A stretch of DNA of 6,140 bases from Micavibrio aeruginosavorus (GCA_003241475.1 QFQB01000112.1:1-6140); one strand, 5' to 3'; shown: positions 1 through 6,140, counted from the stretch's first letter. Notes: generated by a model not told the origin, from the letters alone. A program made the numbers and translations.

Positions 1-633
1 ATCATCTGGATCTTGTCCGCATTGTCTATGGCCGTGGGCGCTTTTGCGGCTTTAATGCAAAACAACATCAAGCGCATTCTGGCTTATTCCTCTATCGGCA
101 ACATGGGATTTGTGCTTGTGGGCCTTGCGGCGGGAACAGCCGAAGGTCTGGCGTCCGTTCTTGTTTATTTGGCCATCTATATGGTGATGACGGCGGGGAC
201 GTTCGGCATCGTTATGTGCATGCGCCGCAACGGGCATGCGCTTGAGCAGATATCTGATCTATCAGGGTTGTCGCGCACATCGCCTGCCATGGCGTATGCT
301 CTGGCGCTGTTGATGTTTTCTATGAGCGGCATTCCGCCGCTGGCAGGTTTTTTCAGCAAGCTATTGGTGTTTCAGGCGGCAGTCGGTGCTGGACTTTACG
401 GTTTGGCTGTCTTCGGTGTTTTGACGTCTGTTGTTGCCGCTTATTACTATCTGCGGATCATCAAGGTGATGTTCTTCGATGAGCCTGTAGAGCCTTACGA
501 AGAAGGTATGCCTTTCATGCGCCGTGCCATTATTGCCCTCAGCGTCGTATTCATCTGTGTGTTTATCTTCAGCCCGTCCCCCATCGTCGAAATAAGCCGG
601 GATGCGGTCAGTGTCTTCTTTCATGCCGGATAA
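1..633 (+). CDS. nuoN: NADH-quinone oxidoreductase subunit N, C-terminal part (5'-truncated)
   Basis: This is the last 210 residues of NuoN, an antiporter-like membrane subunit of respiratory complex I (NADH:quinone oxidoreductase) that takes part in proton translocation in the inner membrane. The reading frame is open from base 1, so the N-terminal half lies outside the window; full NuoN is roughly 480 residues. Visible family signatures are QNNIKRILAYSSIGNMGF (from about base 58), with the conserved Lys/Arg after the Gln-Asn pair, then the loop EQISDLSGLSR, the MFSMSGIPPLAGFFSK helix, and YYYLRIIKVMFFDEP near the end. About six hydrophobic segments can be counted, the last at roughly bases 523-585. 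NuoN is normally the final nuo gene, and here its TAA stop lies inside the start region of birA, so the two are probably co-transcribed. Identification is secure; MrpD/NuoL/NuoM relatives fit less well because of the NuoN-type ending. Confidence 0.96.
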   Translation: MIWILSALSMAVGAFAALMQNNIKRILAYSSIGNMGFVLVGLAAGTAEGLASVLVYLAIYMVMTAGTFGIVMCMRRNGHALEQISDLSGLSRTSPAMAYALALLMFSMSGIPPLAGFFSKLLVFQAAVGAGLYGLAVFGVLTSVVAAYYYLRIIKVMFFDEPVEPYEEGMPFMRRAIIALSVVFICVFIFSPSPIVEISRDAVSVFFHAG

Positions 634-1357
634 GGATTTCTGGCGCGTCCAGATGCTTGGCACCACGCCGAGCACACAAGACGTGGTCCGTGGGCTTGCT
701 GAAAATGGCGAACCCGAAGGCCTCGCAGTTCAGGCTCTCCAACAATCATCGGGGCGCGGGCGTCATGGCAATGTCTGGACCTCGCCGATGGGAAATCTCT
801 ATCTTTCGCTTTTGTTGCGTCCCTCCTGCAAGGCCGACAAGGCCGCGCAAATGGCATTTGTCGTGGCGCTCGCCCTGTCTGATGCGATGGATGAGGTGAT
901 GGACCCGACCTTTAGCAAAAAGCTCAAATGGCCCAACGATATCCTGATCGGCGGCAAGAAAATATCGGGCATCCTTTTGGAGACAAAATTGGATAGCCAC
1001 GGACGAATTGACTACCTGATTGTGGGTACGGGCGTGAATATTTTTGCGCCGCCCGAAGGGGCGGAAGGTCTTGATAGGATTAAGAAAGAACGTATTGCGG
1101 TCAACACGTTCAGGGACCTTTATCTGCAAAAGCTGCTGGAGCGCTATATATCTTGGCAGGACAAAGGGTTTGCGCCAGTGCGCGAAGCATGGTTAAAACA
1201 GGCCCATGGGGTAGGGGAGTCTATGACAATCCGCCTGCCGGAAGTGAGCTATGAAGGCACGTTTGAGGGTGTGGACGACAGCGGCGCGCTGATCGCGACC
1301 ATAGACGGGCAAAAACGGATATTCACCGCAGGTGAAGTCCATTTTGGAGTAAATTGA
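623..1357 (+). CDS. birA: Biotin--[acetyl-CoA-carboxylase] ligase, monofunctional (no HTH domain)
   Basis: This cytoplasmic enzyme makes biotinyl-5'-AMP and transfers biotin to the lysine of carrier proteins such as AccB. From the ATG at 623 the protein has 244 residues. Visible motifs are the ST pair of the N-terminal strand (17-18), the biotinyl-AMP loop SGRGRHG (43-49), NLYLSLLLRP, KWPND (102-106), GGKKISGILLE carrying the expected catalytic lysine (about 113), and GTGVN (135-139). A small SH3-like C-terminal domain follows (about 200-244). There is no N-terminal winged-helix domain, so unlike E. coli BirA it should not act as the biotin-operon repressor. An in-frame ATG at 602 would add seven residues and give a 32-base overlap with nuoN. 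I prefer 623 because the core begins right after it and the overlap falls to 11 bases. Neither start has a clear Shine-Dalgarno, so translation may depend on coupling to nuoN. Confidence 0.93.
   Translation: MPDKDFWRVQMLGTTPSTQDVVRGLAENGEPEGLAVQALQQSSGRGRHGNVWTSPMGNLYLSLLLRPSCKADKAAQMAFVVALALSDAMDEVMDPTFSKKLKWPNDILIGGKKISGILLETKLDSHGRIDYLIVGTGVNIFAPPEGAEGLDRIKKERIAVNTFRDLYLQKLLERYISWQDKGFAPVREAWLKQAHGVGESMTIRLPEVSYEGTFEGVDDSGALIATIDGQKRIFTAGEVHFGVN
1346..1349 (+). promoter_or_regulatory. Shine-Dalgarno of coaX
   Basis: GGAG lies 9 bases before the ATG at 1359, inside the last codons of birA. It supports that ATG as the coaX start and is the only good ribosome-binding site at the birA/coaX junction. 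Confidence 0.7.
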
Positions 1358-1358
1358 A

Positions 1359-2144
1359 ATGCTGTTGGCCATCGAAGCCGGAAATACCAACGTCGTCTTT
1401 GCGCTCTATGACGGGAAAACCATCCGTCATTCGTGGCGTTGCAAAACCGACGGCGCACGAACGGCGGATGAGTATGCGTCATGGCTGTATCCGCTTTTTC
1501 TTGAAGCAAAAATGTCTTTTGCCGATGTGAGTGGAGCTATCGTCAGTTCCGTTGTTGCCGATGCGAATTTCAACCTGCAGCGTCTGTGCGAAAAGCATTT
1601 CGGCCAGACGCCGATCATGGTGGGGCAGGATTCGATCCCGCTTCCCATCAAGATCAACATCAAAAAGCCCGAAGAAATGGGCGCGGACCGTCTGCTCCAT
1701 GCCATGGCCGTCAAACGTTATTACAAGTATCCGGCGATCGTCGTCGATTTCGGAACCTCCACAACCTATGACGTGATCGATGAAAACGGCGATCATTGCG
1801 GCGGTGTGATTTCGCCGGGCGTTAATTTGTCCATGGCGGCGCTTCGTCAAGCGGCGGCGGCTTTGCCGAAAATAGCTATTCGCAAAACGGAAACCGTGAT
1901 TGGCAAGGATACCGTTCATGCAATGCAATCGGGCATGTACTGGGGCGTCATCAGCATGGTCGAAGGCATGATTGCGCGCTTGTCGTCTGAAATGGGTGTG
2001 AAACCTTACGTCGTGGCAACGGGCGGTTTGTCGCCGCTGTTTGCCGACGGCACTAAATTTATTGATCTTTATGACGAAGATCTGACCATGAAAGGCTTGA
2101 TCGCTATCTACGATCATATCCGCCGAGAATCCAAGGCTACATAA
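1359..2144 (+). CDS. coaX: Type III pantothenate kinase
   Basis: CoaX phosphorylates pantothenate to 4'-phosphopantothenate, the first step of coenzyme A synthesis, in the cytoplasm. Type III kinases belong to the ASKHA fold, generally need a monovalent cation and are not feedback-inhibited by CoA. The 261-residue length is normal. Motifs in order: phosphate-1 loop AIEAGNTN (residues 4-11), where position 6 is Glu instead of the more usual Asp; MGADR (107-111), whose Asp110 aligns with the catalytic base; the phosphate-2 loop DFGTSTTYD (130-138), followed by GGVISPG; and the adenosine motif ATGGL (220-224). The C-terminal LTMKGLIAIYDHI matches the family's LT..GL..iY ending. It starts one base after the birA stop and ends three bases before rnj, the usual alphaproteobacterial order. 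The Glu6 substitution is conservative and all other key residues are present, so the gene is probably functional. Confidence 0.96.
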   Translation: MLLAIEAGNTNVVFALYDGKTIRHSWRCKTDGARTADEYASWLYPLFLEAKMSFADVSGAIVSSVVADANFNLQRLCEKHFGQTPIMVGQDSIPLPIKINIKKPEEMGADRLLHAMAVKRYYKYPAIVVDFGTSTTYDVIDENGDHCGGVISPGVNLSMAALRQAAAALPKIAIRKTETVIGKDTVHAMQSGMYWGVISMVEGMIARLSSEMGVKPYVVATGGLSPLFADGTKFIDLYDEDLTMKGLIAIYDHIRRESKAT

Positions 2145-2147
2145 ATT

Positions 2148-3815
2148 ATGAACTTTAAAAAGGACGAACTCTATTTCATTCCGCTTGGCGGGGCCGAACA
2201 ATTCGGCGTCAATCTGAATGTTTACGGCTACCAGAACAAATGGCTGGTGATTGACTGCGGTCTGGGATTTGCCGACGAAAAATTTCCGGGCATCGACATT
2301 CTCTTGCCCGATCCTAAGTTCGTGGAAGACCGCAAGAAAGAAGTCGTAGGCATGATTATCACGCACGCGCATGAAGATCATATAGGCGCGGTTTCTCATT
2401 TATGGCCGCGCCTTCGCTGCCCTGTTTATGCAACGCCTTTTACGGCAGCGGTTCTCCGCAAGAAGATGAGCGAGAACAACGCCTGCCGTGATGCGGATAT
2501 CATCGAAGTTGAACTGGGCGAAAAAATTTCACTCAAGCCATTTGGCGTGACATTCGCGCCGGTTACGCATTCCGTGCCGCAAACGGCGGCGCTTCTTATT
2601 GAAACGGAAGCAGGCAATATCGTTCATAGCGGCGACTGGAATTTGGATCCTGCGCCGACCATCGGTTCGCCCACGGATCCGAAGCCTTTTCAGGACTTCG
2701 GCAAAAAAGGCGTTCTGGCCTACGTTGGCGATTCCACGAATGCCGAAGTTGATGGAGTCTCCGGTTCGGAATACGATGTTGAAAAAGGCCTTGCCGCTGT
2801 GTTCAAAGAATGCCGCGGCCGCATCGCCGTAACCATGTTCGCCTCCAACATCGGACGGTTGAAATCCGTGTGTCTTGCCGCCAAGGAAAGCGGCCGTCAG
2901 GTCGCGCTTCTGGGCCGCTCCCTGCACACAATGACCTCGGCGGCGCGCGATTGCGGATATCTGAAAGATGTTCCGCAATTCGTGGATGAAGACGACATCG
3001 GCTATCTGCCCGATGATAAAATCATCATGGTGTTGACGGGATCGCAAGGCGAGGCGCGGGCGCAACTGGCCCGCATCGCGCGCGGCGAGCATCAGGAAGT
3101 GAAATTCAAGCAAGGCGATACGGTCGTTTTTTCCGCCCGTCCCATTCCGGGCAACGAGCGCGAGATTATCGAGGTCAAAAACAATCTTGCCGCTTCGCGC
3201 GTGAAGATTATTTCGCCCCGCGAAACGCCGCACTGCATTCATGTCTCCGGTCATCCGGCGCGTGATGAAATTACGCAAATGCTTCAATGGGTGAAGCCTC
3301 AAGCTGTGATTGCCGTTCATGGCGAGCGCACGATGCTCGAAGCGCACGCCGCTCTTGCTCTCGATCTGCAGGTTCCCACGGCCATTGTGCCGAACAACGG
3401 CGCGGTGATCCGCCTTTATCCCGGCACGCCGCAGGTCGTCGATCATGTCGAAACGGGCTTGCTGGCCGTCGAGCCGGGGCGCATTTTGAAATCGGACCAT
3501 CAGGCAATCATCCAGCGCCGTAAGCTTCAATTCTCCGGTACTGTTCATGCCACGCTTGTTATGAATGCGCGAGGCGATCTTGTTGCCGATCCGCAAATCT
3601 CGACGGTAGGCTTGGTCGATCCCGATGCGCCGGACGGTGAAAAGTTTGAGGACGATATTATCGAAGAAATCGAAGATATTCTTGCCGATATGACGCGCGA
3701 AGAGCTTTATGATGACAAGTTTGTTGCCGAAGAAATGCGGATCGGCCTTCGCCGCTTTGTCCAGCACCGCCTGCAGATAAAGCCTAAAACTACCATTCAT
3801 CTTGTGCGGGTTTGA
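2148..3815 (+). CDS. rnj: Ribonuclease J (metallo-beta-lactamase/beta-CASP nuclease)
   Basis: RNase J is a zinc-dependent ribonuclease with 5'-to-3' exonuclease and endonuclease activity. In alphaproteobacteria it is known to act in rRNA and mRNA 5'-end maturation. The 555-residue protein is of normal length. Metal-ligand motifs are intact: HAHEDH (73-78), His141 in VTHSVPQT, Asp163 in HSGDWNLDP, and His391 in AVHGE. The beta-CASP region contains the HVSGHP motif (365-370). The C-terminal domain (about 450-555) ends in the family-like TTIHLVRV. The ATG at 2148 is three bases after the coaX stop. Only a weak AAGG (2133-2136), 11 bases upstream, could serve as ribosome-binding site, so coupling to coaX is plausible. 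The Gly-Gly-Ala-Glu-Gln-Phe-Gly start of the MBL domain (about residues 14-20) confirms that the N-terminus is complete. It is alphaproteobacterial in character, with no sign of decay. Confidence 0.96.
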   Translation: MNFKKDELYFIPLGGAEQFGVNLNVYGYQNKWLVIDCGLGFADEKFPGIDILLPDPKFVEDRKKEVVGMIITHAHEDHIGAVSHLWPRLRCPVYATPFTAAVLRKKMSENNACRDADIIEVELGEKISLKPFGVTFAPVTHSVPQTAALLIETEAGNIVHSGDWNLDPAPTIGSPTDPKPFQDFGKKGVLAYVGDSTNAEVDGVSGSEYDVEKGLAAVFKECRGRIAVTMFASNIGRLKSVCLAAKESGRQVALLGRSLHTMTSAARDCGYLKDVPQFVDEDDIGYLPDDKIIMVLTGSQGEARAQLARIARGEHQEVKFKQGDTVVFSARPIPGNEREIIEVKNNLAASRVKIISPRETPHCIHVSGHPARDEITQMLQWVKPQAVIAVHGERTMLEAHAALALDLQVPTAIVPNNGAVIRLYPGTPQVVDHVETGLLAVEPGRILKSDHQAIIQRRKLQFSGTVHATLVMNARGDLVADPQISTVGLVDPDAPDGEKFEDDIIEEIEDILADMTREELYDDKFVAEEMRIGLRRFVQHRLQIKPKTTIHLVRV

Positions 3816-3818
3816 TCC

Positions 3819-4088
3819 ATGAGCGTCTTTACTGGTTTCATCCTTTATATGATGATTTACTGGGTGTCGCTCTTTGCGGTTTTGCCGTGGGGCAATAAGG
3901 CGCCCGAGCATGTGGAAGAGGGCAACGTCTCCAGCGCGCCGACCAATCCGAACATCAAGCGCAAGTTTTTCATCAATATTTTCGTAGCTGCCGCGCTCTG
4001 GCTTTTGGTGTATGTTCTGATTAAAATGGATGTGATCGATTTTTACGATATTGCCCGCAATATGGCTCAGGAGGACTCAAACAAATGA
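3819..4088 (+). CDS. DUF1467 family small membrane protein
   Basis: This is an 89-residue inner-membrane protein of unknown function. Two hydrophobic segments are visible, at about residues 4-23 and 51-69, separated by a polar loop with several acidic residues and the stretch PTNPNIKRKF. The first helix ends in the motif YWVSLFAVLPWG (14-25), typical of the DUF1467 family. In alphaproteobacteria this family commonly lies between rnj and proS, as here. The ATG is three bases after the rnj stop with no strong Shine-Dalgarno. The end overlaps the next gene by ATGA at 4085-4088, so the pair is probably translationally coupled. Family membership is judged from memory of the motif and the neighbourhood; the biochemical role is not known to me. 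Confidence 0.87.
   Translation: MSVFTGFILYMMIYWVSLFAVLPWGNKAPEHVEEGNVSSAPTNPNIKRKFFINIFVAAALWLLVYVLIKMDVIDFYDIARNMAQEDSNK
4069..4074 (+). promoter_or_regulatory. Consensus Shine-Dalgarno of the secreted-protein gene
   Basis: A perfect AGGAGG sits 10 bases before the ATG at 4085, within the last codons of the DUF1467 gene. It is the strongest ribosome-binding site in the window. It fixes the start of the unnamed gene, so that gene need not depend only on the ATGA overlap for translation. Confidence 0.75.
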
Positions 4089-4672
4089 AGCATGTTCTTG
4101 CCGCCGCGTTGCTGATTTTTTCCATGCCTGCGTTCGCACAGGATATTCCGCCCGAATGCCGTTTGCTCAAAGAACATGCGCCGTCTTCCGATGTCGCCTA
4201 TCAACCGGGCGTCGATGTGCATGGAAAGCCTGTGGTACCTGCCGATATCAATGCGGCGCCGATGGGGCTGAACCAGCAGACGATCGTCGTGCCGCTGACG
4301 GTCGATTTGGCGCAGCGTTTGCAAAACCAGAGTATTAACGGCCTCCAGATGGAGGGAACGCTTGGTTTTCTCGAGATTGGTCCGGGCGGAAAGGTGACCT
4401 ACAACGGGCAGGATTTGACCTCTCGGGTCCATGTTTTATGCGATCAGGCGGCAGGAAAACCTGCGCCCGCCCCCGATGGACAGATTGCCCCCGATCCCGT
4501 ACAGTATCCGCCGGTTACAAACAAGAAAGATGCGCCGAAAGCCGTCCCCGTCAAACCCGCCGCGCCGGTTGCGCCGGAGCTGAAGCTCCCGCCAGTTGCC
4601 CCAGTGGAGAAAAAGCCGGAGCAAGGTAAATTGATCGAGGGCGGAGACTATCGGGAAGAAGGGTACGAATGA
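4085..4672 (+). CDS. Secreted (periplasmic) proline-rich protein of unknown function
   Basis: The 195-residue product is one I cannot name. Residues 1-18 form a classic Sec signal peptide: a Lys/His N-terminus, a hydrophobic core, and cleavage expected after AFA, leaving a mature protein starting QDIPPEC. The cleavage site has no lipobox cysteine, so it is probably soluble in the periplasm. A folded-looking region (about 25-120) has two cysteines, Cys25 and Cys119, one near each end, that could form a disulfide. It contains DVAYQPGVDVHGKPVVPADI (36-55), which resembles a motif I associate with uncharacterised alphaproteobacterial proteins, and a likely beta segment TIVVPLTVDL. From about 125 to 180 it is a low-complexity Pro/Ala/Lys/Val linker, followed by an acidic end (GGDYREEGYE). 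It overlaps both neighbours by ATGA (4085-4088, 4669-4672). The strong ribosome-binding site and signal peptide indicate a real gene. A cell-envelope role is only inference. Confidence 0.88.
   Translation: MKHVLAAALLIFSMPAFAQDIPPECRLLKEHAPSSDVAYQPGVDVHGKPVVPADINAAPMGLNQQTIVVPLTVDLAQRLQNQSINGLQMEGTLGFLEIGPGGKVTYNGQDLTSRVHVLCDQAAGKPAPAPDGQIAPDPVQYPPVTNKKDAPKAVPVKPAAPVAPELKLPPVAPVEKKPEQGKLIEGGDYREEGYE
4658..4663 (+). promoter_or_regulatory. Probable Shine-Dalgarno of proS
   Basis: GAAGGG lies 5 bases before the proS ATG at 4669, inside the end of the preceding gene. Together with the ATGA overlap it supports this start. The reading frame is blocked by a TAA at 4627-4629 and no other ATG lies between that stop and 4669. 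Confidence 0.55.
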
Positions 4673-6140
4673 ACAAGCCGCAGCAGCAAAAATCCAACAA
4701 GCCCCAGACGGCGATAACGCCGACGCGCGAGGATGATTTTCCCGGCTGGTATCAAGCCGTCATCAAGGCCGCCGATATGGCGGAGAATTCCGTTACGCGC
4801 GGTTGCATGGTTATAAAACCTTACGGCTATGCGCTGTGGGAAAATATTCAGAAAAACTTCGATGCCATCATCAAGGATCTGGATGTCGAAAACGCCTACT
4901 TTCCCTTGCTGATCCCCTTGAGCTTTATTGCCAAGGAAGCCGACCATGTCGAAGGCTTTGCCAAGGAATGCGCTGTCGTTACGCACCACCGTCTTGAAAA
5001 AGGCCCGAACGGCGGTCTTATTCCCGCGCCGTCTGCCGAACTGGAAGAGCCGTATGTCGTGCGTCCGACATCGGAGACCATCATCGGCGATTCCATGGCG
5101 AAATGGATTCAATCCTATCGCGATCTACCGCTGAAGCTGAACCAGTGGTGCAACGTTATGCGTTGGGAAAAGCGCACGCGGGTGTTCTTGCGCACATCCG
5201 AATTTCTCTGGCAGGAAGGCCACAACGCGTTCGAAGATTACGACGGCGCAGAAGCCGATGCCAGAAAGATGCTCGATGCTTATGCGGATTTCGCCGAAGA
5301 ATATCTGGCGATGCCTGTATTCCGCGGCGAGAAAACGGCGGACGAGCGTTTCCCCGGCGCTATCGCGACCTATGCGATGGAGGCGATGATGCAGGACGGC
5401 AAGGCGCTTCAGGCTGCAACCTCCCACAACCTCGGCCAGAACTTCGCCAAATCGTCCGAAATCAAATTTCAGGGCCGCGACGGTGCGGAACATCACGCAT
5501 GGACGACATCGTGGGGAATGTCCACGCGCTTGATCGGCGGGATGATTATGATTCACGGCGACGATGACGGCATGATCATGCCGCCGAAAATCGCGCCCGT
5601 GCAAATCCAGATCATTCCGGTCATGAAAGACGAGCGCGATCAGGCGTTGCTTGATTACTGCGAAGATTTGAAGAAGAAGCTTCGCGCCGTCGGCATTCGC
5701 GCGAAGGTCGATGCGAGCGAGGCTCGTACCCCCGACAAGATGTGGGGTTGCGTCAAAAAAGGCGTGCCTTTGCGCGTCGAAATCGGCGGACGTGAAATGG
5801 CCGAAGGCAAGCTCACCCATGTTCGCCGCGATATCGGCAAGGATTCCAAGCTGACGGTAACGATTGATGAATTCCTGTCGTCTGCGCAAGGGGTTCTGGA
5901 TGATATCCAAAAGGCCTTGTTCGACCGCGCCAAGAAATTCCGCGACGATCATATTTCCGAAGTTTCGGATATTGCCGGCGTGCGCGATTTCTTTGCTTCC
6001 GGCAAAATCGGTTTCGTCAAAGTAGATTCATCTTTGCTGGAAAACGCCGAGCTTGAAAAAATGATGGATGAACTTGCCTTGACGCCGCGCTGCATGCCGT
6101 TCGAAGACGGCGGTAAAAAAGTCCTGATCGGAAAGTCCTA
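4669..6140 (+). CDS. proS: Prolyl-tRNA synthetase, type 3 (archaeal/eukaryotic-like), lacking only its final codons
   Basis: This class IIa enzyme charges tRNA-Pro with proline in the cytoplasm. The frame runs 490 codons and the window stops on the bases TA, probably the first two of the conserved C-terminal Tyr codon of this type (ending GKS-Tyr). Domains: a Gln/Lys-rich N-terminal extension (1-15), a catalytic core (about 16-310), an anticodon-binding domain (about 311-410) and a short C-terminal domain (about 415-490). Signatures are TSE (134-136), motif 2 RWEKRTRVFLRTSEF (165-179), QAATSHNLGQNF (248-259), TTSWGMS (279-285) and motif 3 IGGMIMIHGDDDG (289-301). These closely follow Thermus/archaeal ProRS, and the C-terminal domain and absence of an editing insertion also fit type 3. 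The usual zinc-site cysteines are missing; only Cys475 remains in that domain. This is not the type 2 enzyme expected in alphaproteobacteria, so horizontal replacement is likely. Confidence 0.95.
   Translation, partial: MNKPQQQKSNKPQTAITPTREDDFPGWYQAVIKAADMAENSVTRGCMVIKPYGYALWENIQKNFDAIIKDLDVENAYFPLLIPLSFIAKEADHVEGFAKECAVVTHHRLEKGPNGGLIPAPSAELEEPYVVRPTSETIIGDSMAKWIQSYRDLPLKLNQWCNVMRWEKRTRVFLRTSEFLWQEGHNAFEDYDGAEADARKMLDAYADFAEEYLAMPVFRGEKTADERFPGAIATYAMEAMMQDGKALQAATSHNLGQNFAKSSEIKFQGRDGAEHHAWTTSWGMSTRLIGGMIMIHGDDDGMIMPPKIAPVQIQIIPVMKDERDQALLDYCEDLKKKLRAVGIRAKVDASEARTPDKMWGCVKKGVPLRVEIGGREMAEGKLTHVRRDIGKDSKLTVTIDEFLSSAQGVLDDIQKALFDRAKKFRDDHISEVSDIAGVRDFFASGKIGFVKVDSSLLENAELEKMMDELALTPRCMPFEDGGKKVLIGKS

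Noticed and set aside
1049..1064. Perfect 6-bp GC hairpin (CCGCCC, loop GAAG, GGGCGG) inside birA
   Set aside because: Considered as a terminator. There is no T-run after it on the + strand, and on the minus strand it is followed by A residues. It encodes ordinary BirA sequence (PPEGAEG), so it is probably incidental.
1479..2399. Minus-strand open frame (306 codons) opposite coaX and the start of rnj
   Set aside because: The predicted protein is rich in His/Arg/Asn with no family motif and covers two real genes on the other strand; treated as a shadow.
3287..3523. Overlapping short frames on both strands within rnj, and similar ones at 5103-5567 in proS
   Set aside because: They run in alternative frames of well-supported genes, are Arg/Ser/Ala-rich with no motif, and have no ribosome-binding site.
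2529..3911. Long open frame on the minus strand (460 codons) opposite rnj
   Set aside because: It lies antisense to a clearly real RNase J gene with intact motifs, shows no recognisable domain, and spans the rnj/DUF1467 junction. It looks like a codon-bias shadow.
4576..4589. Inverted repeat GGAGCT-GA-AGCTCC in the Pro-rich part of the secreted-protein gene
   Set aside because: It is short, has an almost unusable loop and no following T-run, and lies in low-complexity Pro/Leu/Lys coding sequence; chance is the best explanation.
5125..5952. Minus-strand open frame (275 codons) opposite proS
   Set aside because: The sense strand carries all class II synthetase motifs through this stretch; the antisense product has no recognisable features.
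1..6140. Search for mobile elements, tRNA genes, CRISPR-like repeats, defence or toxin genes
   Set aside because: Every stretch is accounted for by housekeeping-type coding sequence on one strand. I saw no direct repeats with spacers, transposase motifs, cloverleaf-like sequence or attachment-site duplications.

Overview
The window is one dense, single-strand block of seven genes, all on the + strand, with no gap between coding regions longer than 3 bases. The content and order (nuoN end, birA, coaX, rnj, a DUF1467 gene, an unnamed secreted-protein gene, proS) match the conserved alphaproteobacterial arrangement downstream of the complex I (nuo) operon. The NuoN, RNase J and DUF1467 sequences also look alphaproteobacterial. 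Base composition appears to be slightly over half G+C by eye, which argues against Rickettsia-like lineages. I cannot assign an order with confidence.

Layout: 1-633 is the C-terminal part of NuoN, a membrane subunit of NADH dehydrogenase, cut by the left window edge. Overlapping its end is birA (about 623-1357), a biotin-protein ligase without a DNA-binding domain. Next are coaX (1359-2144), the type III pantothenate kinase, and rnj (2148-3815), a ribonuclease J with its metal-ligand motifs intact. A two-helix DUF1467 membrane protein (3819-4088) and a secreted proline-rich protein of unknown function (4085-4672) follow, then proS (4669 to the right edge). The last three genes are joined by two 4-base ATGA stop/start overlaps.

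Together the genes cover respiration (NuoN), cofactor supply (biotin attachment, first step of CoA synthesis), RNA processing (RNase J) and tRNA charging (ProRS). They are probably co-transcribed as a housekeeping operon; no promoter or intrinsic terminator is visible inside the window.

The main surprise is proS. It encodes a type 3 (archaeal/eukaryotic-like, Thermus-like) prolyl-tRNA synthetase, whereas I would expect the short type 2 bacterial enzyme at this alphaproteobacterial locus. Its C-terminal domain has been trimmed and has lost the cysteines of the usual zinc site. This suggests in-place replacement of a core gene by a foreign homologue. The secreted protein immediately upstream is the only gene whose function I cannot name. 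I saw no mobile elements, RNA genes, CRISPR arrays or defence genes.
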